From the NCBI GenBank assembly GCA_011389755.1, contig JAABTR010000192.1, positions 1 through 16,016 on the forward strand: a stretch of DNA of 16,016 nucleotides, read 5' to 3'. Below, piece by piece: positions 6,782-14,467 of this stretch. Origin of the DNA: Deltaproteobacteria bacterium. GTDB lineage: Bacteria; Myxococcota_A; Polyangia; JAAYKL01. A program made the translations under genes and the position numbers. Numbering within the stretch: the stretch's first letter is position 1; each line of letters starts with the position of its first letter. The notes beneath the pieces are model-generated. The model saw only the letters and a program-made list of their open reading frames with translations, searched no databases and was not told where the DNA came from.

Positions 6782-7954
6782 CTAGATGTCCCCGGGAAGA
6801 GCGGCCGGGCACTCTATCGATACGTCTTCAGGCACAGGATCGGGGTTTACGTAATCGCACCTGAATCCTATTTTGTCATCCCAATCACACGACCCATCGC
6901 ACGTCCTATTCATCAAGGTTCGTTCTTCCGTGAAGTTGTGCGTGAAACACCAGTAGACCGTTTTTCCTCGGCAGCATCCAACATCGGGGACGCCGTAGCA
7001 GGGGTCATCTTGGACCGAACCGGTGTCGGTATCTTGCGTCGCCGAGCCGGTGTCGGTGGGCTCGGTGTCGGCCGATCCCGTGCCGGTGTCTTTCGAACCC
7101 GTGTCGGCGCCGGAGCCGGTGTCTTTGTCATCGGTGTCCGGCGTGTCGCCTTGGCCGCAGATGCGCTTGCCCTCTGCTTTGAGGATCCCAGAGATGTCGC
7201 CGGCGGATTGGACGTCGAGGTCAGAGGCGTGGAGGGTGATCGCGCCGCCCTCGCTCAGCTCCATGCCCACCACATCGGACATTTCGATGGCGCCTGCGGC
7301 CACAAAACGGACGCAGTCGAACGCCAGATTCTCTTTGACGTTGAAAACCATGAGGCGCGACTTGGGGTCGGTGGGATCGAGGGCGTAGCTCCCGTCGTCT
7401 TCAATCTTGGAGACCGCCAGGGTCAGCTGGATGAACGGATTGACGACCGCGTGGCTGCTCTCATCGAAGCTCATCTGCAAGACCGAGATCGTCCCGTCCG
7501 TCTTCTTAAGGCCGTAGACCTCGTAGTGGACGCCGGGGGCGCCGTCGTAGGGAATTTCGACGTCATCGATGCGCCCGAAAAAGGCCGGCGAGACTTGAAT
7601 CGAGGTCTTGTGCTGCTCGATGTAGTCCGCGTCGGCGGTCTTGGCGTTGTCCATGAGGTAGTTTCCGTTGTAGGTGACGGCCAGCGTGTTTTGAGGCTCC
7701 GTCGACCCGGTGTCCTTTTGTTCGCCGGTGTCGTCGCCGGCGGTCGTATCGCCGCCGGGGGTCGTGTCATCGCTGCCTTCGTCGCCGTTGACGCTCGTGT
7801 CGCCCTGCTGGTCGCCCTCGGTGGTGTCCGTCGCGCCGTTCTTTTCCCCGGTGTCATTTACGTCGCTTTCCCCCGAATCATCAGCGCACGAAGTCGCCCA
7901 GGTCCCCAGGCACGCAAAAAGCGCGAAAATCCACAAAAATCTATTCCGTCTCAT
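6782..7954 (-). CDS. Probable lipoprotein with two Asp/Thr/Gly/Ser linkers and a Cys-rich tail
   Basis: The 390-residue product has a basic N-terminus, a hydrophobic core (7-19) and ATSC23, a near-lipobox, so it is probably a surface lipoprotein. Acidic linker 1 (24-86) leads to a compact domain (about 90-266) with no family I recognise. Linker 2 (268-327) is made of degenerate DTGS units. The tail (329-382) holds eight cysteines, including CYGVPDVGCC and CDGSCDWDD, likely disulfide-bonded outside the cell. The start is the ATG at 7952-7954 because AAGGAGG (complement of 7961-7967) is 6 bases upstream; an in-frame ATG seven codons earlier would overlap that site. It lies 45 bases after the other lipoprotein gene, so both probably share a transcript. 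The function is unknown. Confidence 0.85.
   Translation of the reverse strand: MRRNRFLWIFALFACLGTWATSCADDSGESDVNDTGEKNGATDTTEGDQQGDTSVNGDEGSDDTTPGGDTTAGDDTGEQKDTGSTEPQNTLAVTYNGNYLMDNAKTADADYIEQHKTSIQVSPAFFGRIDDVEIPYDGAPGVHYEVYGLKKTDGTISVLQMSFDESSHAVVNPFIQLTLAVSKIEDDGSYALDPTDPKSRLMVFNVKENLAFDCVRFVAAGAIEMSDVVGMELSEGGAITLHASDLDVQSAGDISGILKAEGKRICGQGDTPDTDDKDTGSGADTGSKDTGTGSADTEPTDTGSATQDTDTGSVQDDPCYGVPDVGCCRGKTVYWCFTHNFTEERTLMNRTCDGSCDWDDKIGFRCDYVNPDPVPEDVSIECPAALPGDI
7015..7140. repeat. Degenerate DTGS-coding repeats (linker 2)
   Basis: The sequence CGGTGTC and close variants recur across this stretch on the plus strand. On the coding strand these encode repeated Asp-Thr-Gly-Ser units. Such tracts can expand or shrink by slippage and often differ between strains. 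Confidence 0.6.
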
Positions 7955-7988
7955 AATGTCCCTCCTTAACTGCAAATTGGTTTAATAG

Positions 7989-8004
7989 ACTGAAATATTT
8001 CAGT
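7989..8004. promoter_or_regulatory. Perfect 16-bp palindrome between the lipoprotein genes
   Basis: ACTGAAATATTTCAGT is fully self-complementary and overlaps the stop codon of the upstream lipoprotein gene (8000-8002). There is no adjoining T run, so it is not a standard terminator. It may bind a regulator, or form an RNA stem that alters expression of the second gene. Confidence 0.4.
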
Positions 8005-9163
8005 ATATCGGCATACAAATCTCGTTCTCGCACGCGAAGTCGGGCGGGCACTTCGCGCTTTGCCCGTCTTCCTCGCAAATGACGATGCAAAATTCGGGAG
8101 TCTCCGAGGCGCCCTTGTACCCCGCACACTCGCCATAGAGGCCGTATCCGCCTGTTTCGGCGCAGGACGCGGCGTCGTCCCCGCCGGCGCAGGGAGCCGC
8201 GCACATGCCGCCGTTTTGATCGGGCCTGAGCCCCACGCATTCGGAGCCGTCGTCGCAGTTCTTCACGCCGTCGCAGCGGCAGGGGTAGGCCGAGTTGAGG
8301 GGGCAGTCGTCCATGTCGGCCCGCTCGCCGAACAAGAACGCCTTGAACGTCACCTGGATCTCCTCGCCCTTGTGGTCCATGGCATTTTCTGCCCCGATGT
8401 GACAAAAGTGACGCTCGTCCTTTTTGACTCCATCGGCAGGTGTGACAAGAAACTCCACGGCTCCGGTGTCCGAGACGGCGAAGCCCTCGAACGGCGCCCC
8501 GCTGTGGGGACACGTACCGGTGCCCATCTCCGCCTTCATCTCCCAGATCTTTCCGCCCAGGGGATTCTCCCACAAGCCCACGCAGAGCACCTTGGTGTAG
8601 GGAGCCTCCGTCATCCAGTGGTGTTTGACATGGGTCTCTTGGCTGCCGTCGAAGTCGGCGGGGATCGTCATCGTGCTGCTCGGCCCCTCTTCCAGGTCGG
8701 TCACCTCGATACCATCGTTGACGACCACGACGCGCACCGGGTCGCTGGTCGCTTCGTTACCGGCGGCATCATAGGCCTTTACGGAGAGGCTCACGGGGCC
8801 GTCTGAGGCCTTGGTGCTGTCGAAAGAGAACGCGAAGGGGGCAGCGGCGCTTTGGTCGACCAAGGTGTCGTTTACAAAAAATTCTACTTTATCCACGCCC
8901 ACGTCGTCGCTGACCACCGGTGTGACAGCCACCGTGCCCGAGACGGCCGCGTAGGCTTCCAAATCGGATATTTCGGCCACAGGCGCCTGGACGTCCTCGC
9001 CCGAAACCGACGAGTCCTCTTGGGTGTCTGCGGCGTCGTCTGTGGTGTCGTCTGTAGCTGCGTCTGCGGCGACGGCGCCGTCGTCCTCGCCGCATGACAG
9101 GGACCCAAACGCTCCGAGCGAGGCGACCGCGCACCAGGAAATAACAAGCCTCTTAGTCAACAT
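8000..9163 (-). CDS. Probable lipoprotein with bacterial Ig-like domain and Cys-rich C-terminus
   Basis: The 387-residue product has a hydrophobic signal (8-20) ending in SLSC24, a relaxed lipobox, then an acidic Asp/Thr/Ala linker (25-58). Residues about 60-148 match a bacterial Ig-like domain: VSGTVAVTPVVSDDVGVDKVEFFVND and the late YDAAGNEATSDPV are typical of the Big_7-type repeat. The rest (about 165-387) is unrecognised and contains many cysteines, with C-rich stretches near 277-387 (for example CRCDGVKNCDDGSEC), suggesting a disulfide-stabilised extracellular domain. AAGGAG lies about 9 bases before the ATG. It is the first gene of a probable two-gene unit with the lipoprotein at 6782-7954. 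A substrate- or surface-binding role is only a guess. Confidence 0.85.
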   Translation of the reverse strand: MLTKRLVISWCAVASLGAFGSLSCGEDDGAVAADAATDDTTDDAADTQEDSSVSGEDVQAPVAEISDLEAYAAVSGTVAVTPVVSDDVGVDKVEFFVNDTLVDQSAAAPFAFSFDSTKASDGPVSLSVKAYDAAGNEATSDPVRVVVVNDGIEVTDLEEGPSSTMTIPADFDGSQETHVKHHWMTEAPYTKVLCVGLWENPLGGKIWEMKAEMGTGTCPHSGAPFEGFAVSDTGAVEFLVTPADGVKKDERHFCHIGAENAMDHKGEEIQVTFKAFLFGERADMDDCPLNSAYPCRCDGVKNCDDGSECVGLRPDQNGGMCAAPCAGGDDAASCAETGGYGLYGECAGYKGASETPEFCIVICEEDGQSAKCPPDFACENEICMPIY

Positions 9164-9202
9164 GCAAACTCTCTCCTTTTTTATGAAAGCCTGGAAAGCG
9201 GC

Positions 9203-9232
9203 ACATTACACCGGGACAAGTGCCTCAATCAA
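9203..9232 (-). promoter_or_regulatory. Possible sigma-70-type promoter of the lipoprotein unit
   Basis: The minus strand has TTGATT (complement of 9227-9232), 18 bases, then TAATGT (complement of 9203-9208), about 40 bases before the ATG at 9163. The match is moderate. On the opposite strand TATAAC (9295-9300) could be the -10 of the divergent gene at 9350, but with a poor -35. Confidence 0.3.
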
Positions 9233-9349
9233 CGCCGTTGCGATAATAAAACACGGGCCCCGTCGGGCCTTTCGTGCGGCCTTCAATCGCGTGCTATAAC
9301 AAGGGGAGTTCCAGCCGTCCCACGGCACAGCGCGAGGAGTGATAACAAG

Positions 9350-10726
9350 ATGCTGAGCACTGTCGCAGATATCAAACGAGAGGCAGAACGCAGGTTCGGG
9401 GAAAATCGGCCCTTGGAGGCGCTCAAGGCCTACCGGCTGGTCCTCGAGGCGCTGCCTTCGGACTTTGACAACCGCCTGCGCATCGGCGATGTGCTCGCGA
9501 ACCTCGCGGCTCCCCGGCGCGCTCAGAAGGTCTTCGAGGCGGTCGCCACGTTCGACATGCGCACGGGAAATCCTCTCCGCGCCATGGTGGCGCTCAAGCG
9601 CCTCGAGCAGGTCGGGGGCAACTCCAGCCTCGTGGGCCGGCTCCTCGTCGAGCGCTACTGCTCACAGTCCGGCGCGGTCGGACGCGGGCTTAAACCGGTC
9701 CCCCCTGATGATCAGCTCTACGTGCGCGAGGGAATCGACGTGGACTTCGACATACCTCGGGATCGCCTGATCCGGGAAACCGCGACCATGGCGTCCGATC
9801 TCTCCATCCTCCACGGAGATCCCCTCGTCGTCCCGCCGGTGCCGATCTTCTCCCAGCTCGACGCCGACGCCTTCGCTTCCCTGCTGGCTGTGCTGGTCCT
9901 TCGCCGGTACGAGCCTGGAGACGAGATCATCGCGCAGGGCACCGCCGGCGACGCGGTGTACTTCCTCGCCCGCGGCGAGGTGAGCGCCGTTCGAGCCGAG
10001 GCCGGTGGCGACGAGCCGCGAGAGCCTGTCCGCACATTGCTCGCCAGGCTCGGCGAGGGCTCCCTTTTCGGCGAGATGGCGCTCGTCAGCAACGAAGCGC
10101 GGTCGGCCAGCGTCATCTGCGACACCCCCGTCGACGCCCTCGAGCTCAGCGCCTCGAACGCCGGGGACCTGGGAAAAAGGATACCCCAGATCGAGGACGC
10201 CATGTCGCGCTTCGCCCAGGAGAGGATGATCGGCAACCTGCTGGCGACCCACCCTCTCTTTGAACCCTTCGACGAGGACTCGCGCAAGGGGCTCCTGTCC
10301 CGATTCACCGGTCACCAGGTCCCCGCCGGCACCACCTTCCTGGAAGAAGGCGCCGTGGGGCCGGGTCTGTATCTCATCCTCCGTGGAGACGCCGAGGTCC
10401 TCAAGTGGGACGGAGAGAAGCACATCGAGCTCGCACGGCTCGGCCCAGCCGACGTGGCCGGTGAGATATCGGTCCTCCACGAGGAGCCGGTGAGCGCCAC
10501 GGTGCGCACGACCACCGATTCGACCCTCCTTTTTTTGGCACGGGAGCTCTTCACGCCGCTCGTAGACGCGGTCCCCGACCTCTTGGCGCACTTCAACCGC
10601 CTGGCCGAGACCCGCAAGGCCGACACCGAGCTCAAGCTCAAGAAAGTCGATGCGGCGTCGGGAGACGACGGCGAAGAGTTCGAATGTCTCGACGACCTGG
10701 TCGACGACGACCAGCTGCTGATCTAA
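9350..10726 (+). CDS. Protein with helical-repeat N-terminus and two cyclic-nucleotide-binding domains
   Basis: The 458-residue product begins with a TPR-like helical region (about 1-100; AERRFGENRPLEALKAYRLVLEALP is a good TPR match). Two CRP-type cyclic-nucleotide folds follow, at about 164-290 and 303-425. The first has a good phosphate-binding cassette, FGEMALVSNEARSAS, with E242 and R251. The second, GEISVLHEEPVSATV, keeps E372 but has V381 where the Arg that holds the phosphate belongs, so it may not bind nucleotide. The C-terminus is acidic and lacks a helix-turn-helix, so it is not a DNA-binding regulator. It probably senses cAMP or c-di-GMP-like ligands and passes this to a partner through the TPR part. 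GAGGAG lies 10 bases before the ATG. Monocistronic as far as I can see. Confidence 0.9.
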   Translation: MLSTVADIKREAERRFGENRPLEALKAYRLVLEALPSDFDNRLRIGDVLANLAAPRRAQKVFEAVATFDMRTGNPLRAMVALKRLEQVGGNSSLVGRLLVERYCSQSGAVGRGLKPVPPDDQLYVREGIDVDFDIPRDRLIRETATMASDLSILHGDPLVVPPVPIFSQLDADAFASLLAVLVLRRYEPGDEIIAQGTAGDAVYFLARGEVSAVRAEAGGDEPREPVRTLLARLGEGSLFGEMALVSNEARSASVICDTPVDALELSASNAGDLGKRIPQIEDAMSRFAQERMIGNLLATHPLFEPFDEDSRKGLLSRFTGHQVPAGTTFLEEGAVGPGLYLILRGDAEVLKWDGEKHIELARLGPADVAGEISVLHEEPVSATVRTTTDSTLLFLARELFTPLVDAVPDLLAHFNRLAETRKADTELKLKKVDAASGDDGEEFECLDDLVDDDQLLI

Positions 10727-10819
10727 GGAGGCCAACTGGACTCCTAAAGGGCGCAGGGCAAAAAACCCCGAGCGACCCCGGCCCGGCAATCTGGTAAACA
10801 GACACTCAAATCGACAAAA

Positions 10820-10839
10820 GCACCATCGAGAGCTGGTGC
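10820..10839. promoter_or_regulatory. Small inverted repeat upstream of the Rrf2 gene
   Basis: GCACCA (10820-10825) and TGGTGC (10834-10839) are perfect arms around an 8-base loop, within the 196-base gap between the cyclic-nucleotide protein and the Rrf2 regulator. A short hairpin or an operator for the Rrf2 protein itself are both possible. No T run follows on the plus strand. Confidence 0.25.
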
Positions 10840-10872
10840 AAAGTCAAAAAATTCGATATTCAAAAAACGATC

Positions 10873-10926
10873 ATGACTGACAAGACTGGAATCAAAGATT
10901 TCATCTGTGAGGCGACATCGACGTGA
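10873..10926 (+). CDS. Possible 17-codon leader ORF overlapping the Rrf2 start
   Basis: From the ATG at 10873 a 17-residue frame (MTDKTGIKDFICEATST) runs to TGA at 10924-10926, overlapping the GTG start of the Rrf2 gene (10923-10925). Such a stop-start overlap can couple translation. I see no ribosome site before it, so it may be chance. Confidence 0.2.
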   Translation: MTDKTGIKDFICEATST

Positions 10927-11357
10927 GCGAGGTGCTCAAGATTTCCGAGGCGGTGAGCCTCGCCATCCACGCGATGATGGTGCTCTCGGGGCGGGTCGAG
11001 GGGCAGACGCTGCCCGTGTCCCATATCGCCGAGTTCCTAGGCGTCTCACGGGCGCACCTGGCCAAGGTGTTCCAGCGCCTCTCCAAGGCCGGTCTCGTGC
11101 GTTCGACCCGCGGGCCCGCCGGCGGTTTCGCGCTCACCCGCCCAGCGAGCGACATCACCCTCCTCGAGGTCTTCGAGACCATGGAAGGCCCCCTGGAAGA
11201 GACCCGCTGCCTGCTCGACAAGCCCGTCTGCGACGGCAAAACCTGCTGCATGCTCGGAAGCCTCCTCCACGATGTGCACAAGAGAGTATACGACCACATG
11301 GCCGGGACCACCCTCGATGAGCTGTGCGATAAACTGACGTTGGATTCGAGCAAGTAG
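10923..11357 (+). CDS. Rrf2 family transcriptional regulator with Cys cluster
   Basis: The 144-residue regulator has the Rrf2 layout: an N-terminal winged helix (about 8-75) with HIAEFLGVSRAHLAKVFQRLSKAGLV as helix-turn-helix and STRGPAGGFAL as wing, a long dimer helix, and cysteines C96, C103, C108 and C109. Many Rrf2 proteins (IscR, NsrR, RsrR) hold an Fe-S cluster through three cysteines here and sense NO, oxygen or redox state. The spacing here (x6, x4, adjacent pair) should allow this but differs from the IscR pattern I remember. The GTG start has GAGG about 10 bases upstream. It converges on rubrerythrin 32 bases away, and the divergent operator candidate at 12011 may be one target. The ligand is unproven. 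Confidence 0.92.
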   Translation: MSEVLKISEAVSLAIHAMMVLSGRVEGQTLPVSHIAEFLGVSRAHLAKVFQRLSKAGLVRSTRGPAGGFALTRPASDITLLEVFETMEGPLEETRCLLDKPVCDGKTCCMLGSLLHDVHKRVYDHMAGTTLDELCDKLTLDSSK

Positions 11358-11374
11358 AAGGGCGCTGCCTTTTT
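11356..11374 (+). terminator. Short terminator after the Rrf2 gene
   Basis: AGAAGG and CCTTTT can pair around a six-base loop (11362-11367) and run into TTT, right at the Rrf2 stop codon and before the convergent rubrerythrin gene end at 11390. The stem is small and includes one G-T pair. Confidence 0.4.
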
Positions 11375-11389
11375 GAGACAAAAGCCGAA

Positions 11390-11965
11390 TCAGTAGTTCT
11401 CTTCTTTGACTTGGAAGTGACCTCGGGGGTGCTTGCAGGCCGGGCACACATCGAGGGCCTCGGTGCCCTCGTGCACGTACCCGCAGTTGATGCATTTCCA
11501 GCGAGTCGGCTCCCGGCGCGTGAAGACCTCATCCTTTGTCACCCTGTCAAGCAGCTTGCGAAAACGGGCTTCGTGCTCTGTTTCCACCCGGGCGATCATG
11601 CGAAACGAGGCCGCGATTTCCGCAAACCCCTCTTTCTGCGCCGTCTCGGCGAAGGTGGGATAGAGCTCGGACCACTCCTCGTGCTCGCCTTCGGCCGCGG
11701 CCAAGAGATTTTTGGCCGTGTCATCCAGCTTCCCGGCTGGGTAGGTGGCGGTGATCTCGACGGGTCCTCCCTCGAGGTACTTGAAGAAGACCTTTGCGTG
11801 CTGCAGCTCGTTGTCGGCGGTCTCCGTGAAGATGGCCGCGATCTGCTCGAATCCGGCTTTTTTCGCCACCTTGGCGGCGTAGGTGTAGCGGTTGCGCGCC
11901 TGTGATTCACCGGCGAAGGCCTTGAGGAGGTTTTTCTCGGTCTGGGTCCCTTTGATGCTCGGCAT
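11390..11965 (-). CDS. rbr: Rubrerythrin
   Basis: Non-haem diiron peroxidase that reduces hydrogen peroxide to water, protecting anaerobes and microaerobes. Its 191 residues match the classical rubrerythrin length. The ferritin-like four-helix domain (1-145) shows E20, E53-x2-H56 (NELQH), E94/E97 (GEHEEW) and E128-x2-H131 (VETEH). The C-terminal rubredoxin domain has C158-x2-C161 and C174-x2-C177 for one iron, passing electrons to the diiron site. AGGAA lies about 8 bases before the ATG. It is divergent from the sigma-54 activator, with a GATAA-N5-TTATC dyad in between, and convergent with Rrf2. This suggests control by one of them. The electron donor is unknown, but the ferredoxin-type protein at 13690 is a possible partner. 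Confidence 0.97.
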   Translation of the reverse strand: MPSIKGTQTEKNLLKAFAGESQARNRYTYAAKVAKKAGFEQIAAIFTETADNELQHAKVFFKYLEGGPVEITATYPAGKLDDTAKNLLAAAEGEHEEWSELYPTFAETAQKEGFAEIAASFRMIARVETEHEARFRKLLDRVTKDEVFTRREPTRWKCINCGYVHEGTEALDVCPACKHPRGHFQVKEENY

Positions 11966-12010
11966 ATCGTGTTCCTTTTTTTCTCGTTTTCGTCTCGTAC
12001 CGCCTTATGT

Positions 12011-12025
12011 GATAACAAATTTATC
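12011..12025. promoter_or_regulatory. Dyad GATAA-N5-TTATC between rubrerythrin and the sigma-54 activator
   Basis: Perfect arms GATAA (12011-12015) and TTATC (12021-12025) sit about 45-60 bases upstream of the rubrerythrin ATG and 60 bases before the divergent activator. Half-sites resemble those of Fur/PerR boxes, but the 5-base spacing does not fit the standard 7-1-7 layout, so the Rrf2 protein or another regulator is as likely. Confidence 0.4.
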
Positions 12026-12084
12026 GCGGCGGCACTAGAGAGCCCTTTTAAACGAGGGCCGGTGTCCCCCGGAAAGGATAGTTC

Positions 12085-13476
<1,392 letters not shown>

Positions 13477-13495
13477 GAGTGTAACGCAATCAAAG

Positions 13496-13564
13496 TGTCT
13501 TCGTTTCAACAAGAGACATCTCTGATACAAGAGACACAATGTCGGCTTTTGAAATTGTGACATT
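13496..13564. promoter_or_regulatory. Candidate enhancer: repeated GAGACA/TGTC sites
   Basis: Two direct copies of ACAAGAGACA (13509-13518 and 13527-13536) are 18 bases apart, close to two helical turns. TGTCT at 13496 pairs with the first as an inverted repeat. AGAGA-CA-TCTCT (13512-13523) is a dyad, and AATGTC (13538-13543) with GACATT (13559-13564) forms a further inverted pair. They lie roughly 90-155 bases upstream of the expected start of the ferredoxin transcript, the usual enhancer distance. The gene next door encodes an activator with a DNA-binding domain, the natural candidate to bind them. Confidence 0.6.
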
Positions 13565-13572
13565 CTTGGCGA

Positions 13573-13598
13573 CCGCGCCCCCAATCTAGGGGCCGCGG
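13573..13598. other. GC-rich hairpin between enhancer and promoter
   Basis: CCGCG-C-CCCC and GGGG-C-CGCGG pair with one internal mismatch around AATCTA. No T run follows. It could stop transcripts of the activator gene or be a structural element between the enhancer and the promoter. Its role cannot be told. Confidence 0.4.
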
Positions 13599-13624
13599 CC
13601 CCCACCAACCCCTCGAGAAAACCG

Positions 13625-13642
13625 TTGGCACGAAATTCGCTT
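13625..13642 (+). promoter_or_regulatory. Sigma-54 (-24/-12) promoter of the ferredoxin gene
   Basis: TTGGCACGAAATTCGCTT matches TTGGCACG-N4-TTGC with a single change (TTGC to TCGC). GG (13627-13628) and GC (13639-13640) have the exact 10-base spacing. The transcript should start near 13652, about 38 bases before the ATG. It sits right behind a sigma-54 activator gene and a cluster of repeats, so position and sequence agree. Confidence 0.85.
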
Positions 13643-13689
13643 TTCCCTGGTCCAGTAGACAACTGACCCAATCGAAAAAAGGAAATAAG

Positions 13690-14463
13690 ATGGCGGTTCG
13701 ACAAATCGTGAAGATCGACGAAGACAAATGCAACGGGTGTGGCGACTGCGTACCGGCCTGCGCCGAGGGCGCCATCCAGATCATAGACGGCAAGGCCAAG
13801 CTCGTGGCCGACAACCTCTGCGACGGGCTCGGCAACTGCCTGGGGGACTGCCCCATGGACGCCATCTCCATCATCGAGCGGGACGCCGAAGAGTTCGACG
13901 AGACGGCGGTGGAGCTCAACTTGAAAAAAGCCACAAAGCCCAAGGGCTCGGCACACGCCGCCGCGCCGGCCGCGCTGCACCGCCCCGCGGTCTCCCACGG
14001 CGGGGGGTGCCCCGGCTCTCGGGTGATGTTTTTGGGAAGCCAGGCCCCGGCTGAGAAGCCCTCGCAGAGCGCCGAGGCGCCCTCTCGTCTGCGCCAGTGG
14101 CCGGTCCAGCTCCACCTGGTGCCGCCCACCGCGCCCTATTTTCAAGGGGCCAACGTCCTCTTGGCCGCGGACTGCGTCCCGTTCGCCATGGGCGACTTCC
14201 ACAACAAGCTCTTGGCGGGCCGGTCGCTGGCCATCGCCTGCCCCAAGCTCGACAGCGGACAGGACGTTTACCTGGACAAGCTCGTGAGCATGATCGACGA
14301 GGCCCGCATCGACACCCTCGCCGTGGCGGTGATGGAGGTGCCTTGCTGCACCGGGCTGGTCCGGCTGGCCCAGGCCGCCCTCGAGCGCAGCGAGCGCAAG
14401 GTGCCGCTCAAGCTGGTCAAGGTGAGCCTGCGGGGCGAGGTCATCGAAGAGCGCTGGATTTAG
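13690..14463 (+). CDS. Ferredoxin-type iron-sulfur protein with a Cys-containing C-terminal domain
   Basis: The 257-residue cytoplasmic electron carrier has an N-terminal two-cluster ferredoxin domain (about 5-62). C14-x2-C17-x2-C20-x3-C24-A and C44-x5-C50-x3-C54-P are the ligands; L47 replaces the middle Cys of the second motif, so that site may hold [3Fe-4S] or use another ligand. I recall CDGLG-x-C-x3-CP as typical of this family, found in anaerobes. A linker with HGGGCPGS (C107) leads to a C-terminal domain (about 138-257) with ADCVPFAMGDFH (C162), ACPKLD (C184) and VPCC (C219, C220), whose function is not known to me. AGGA lies about 6 bases before the ATG. It is driven by the sigma-54 promoter just upstream and converges on the HDOD gene with a 4-base gap. 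Confidence 0.93.
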   Translation: MAVRQIVKIDEDKCNGCGDCVPACAEGAIQIIDGKAKLVADNLCDGLGNCLGDCPMDAISIIERDAEEFDETAVELNLKKATKPKGSAHAAAPAALHRPAVSHGGGCPGSRVMFLGSQAPAEKPSQSAEAPSRLRQWPVQLHLVPPTAPYFQGANVLLAADCVPFAMGDFHNKLLAGRSLAIACPKLDSGQDVYLDKLVSMIDEARIDTLAVAVMEVPCCTGLVRLAQAALERSERKVPLKLVKVSLRGEVIEERWI

Positions 14464-14467
14464 AAGA

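Noticed and set aside
7015..7140. Possible CRISPR or tandem-repeat array
   Set aside because: The repeats are short, degenerate and in frame with DTGS codons; there are no regular spacers.
6938..7969. Long plus-strand frame (343 codons) opposite the lipoprotein gene
   Set aside because: The Val/Gly/Arg-rich translation mirrors the Asp/Thr/Gly repeats of the real gene, which has a signal peptide and ribosome site.
12029..12047. Sigma-54-like GGCAC...GC before the activator gene
   Set aside because: GG and GC are 9 bases apart, not 10, and sigma-54 promoters tolerate little change in this spacing.
13488..13500. IHF-like site AATCAA-N4-TCT
   Set aside because: It misses the second half of the consensus and lies upstream of the repeats, not between them and the promoter.
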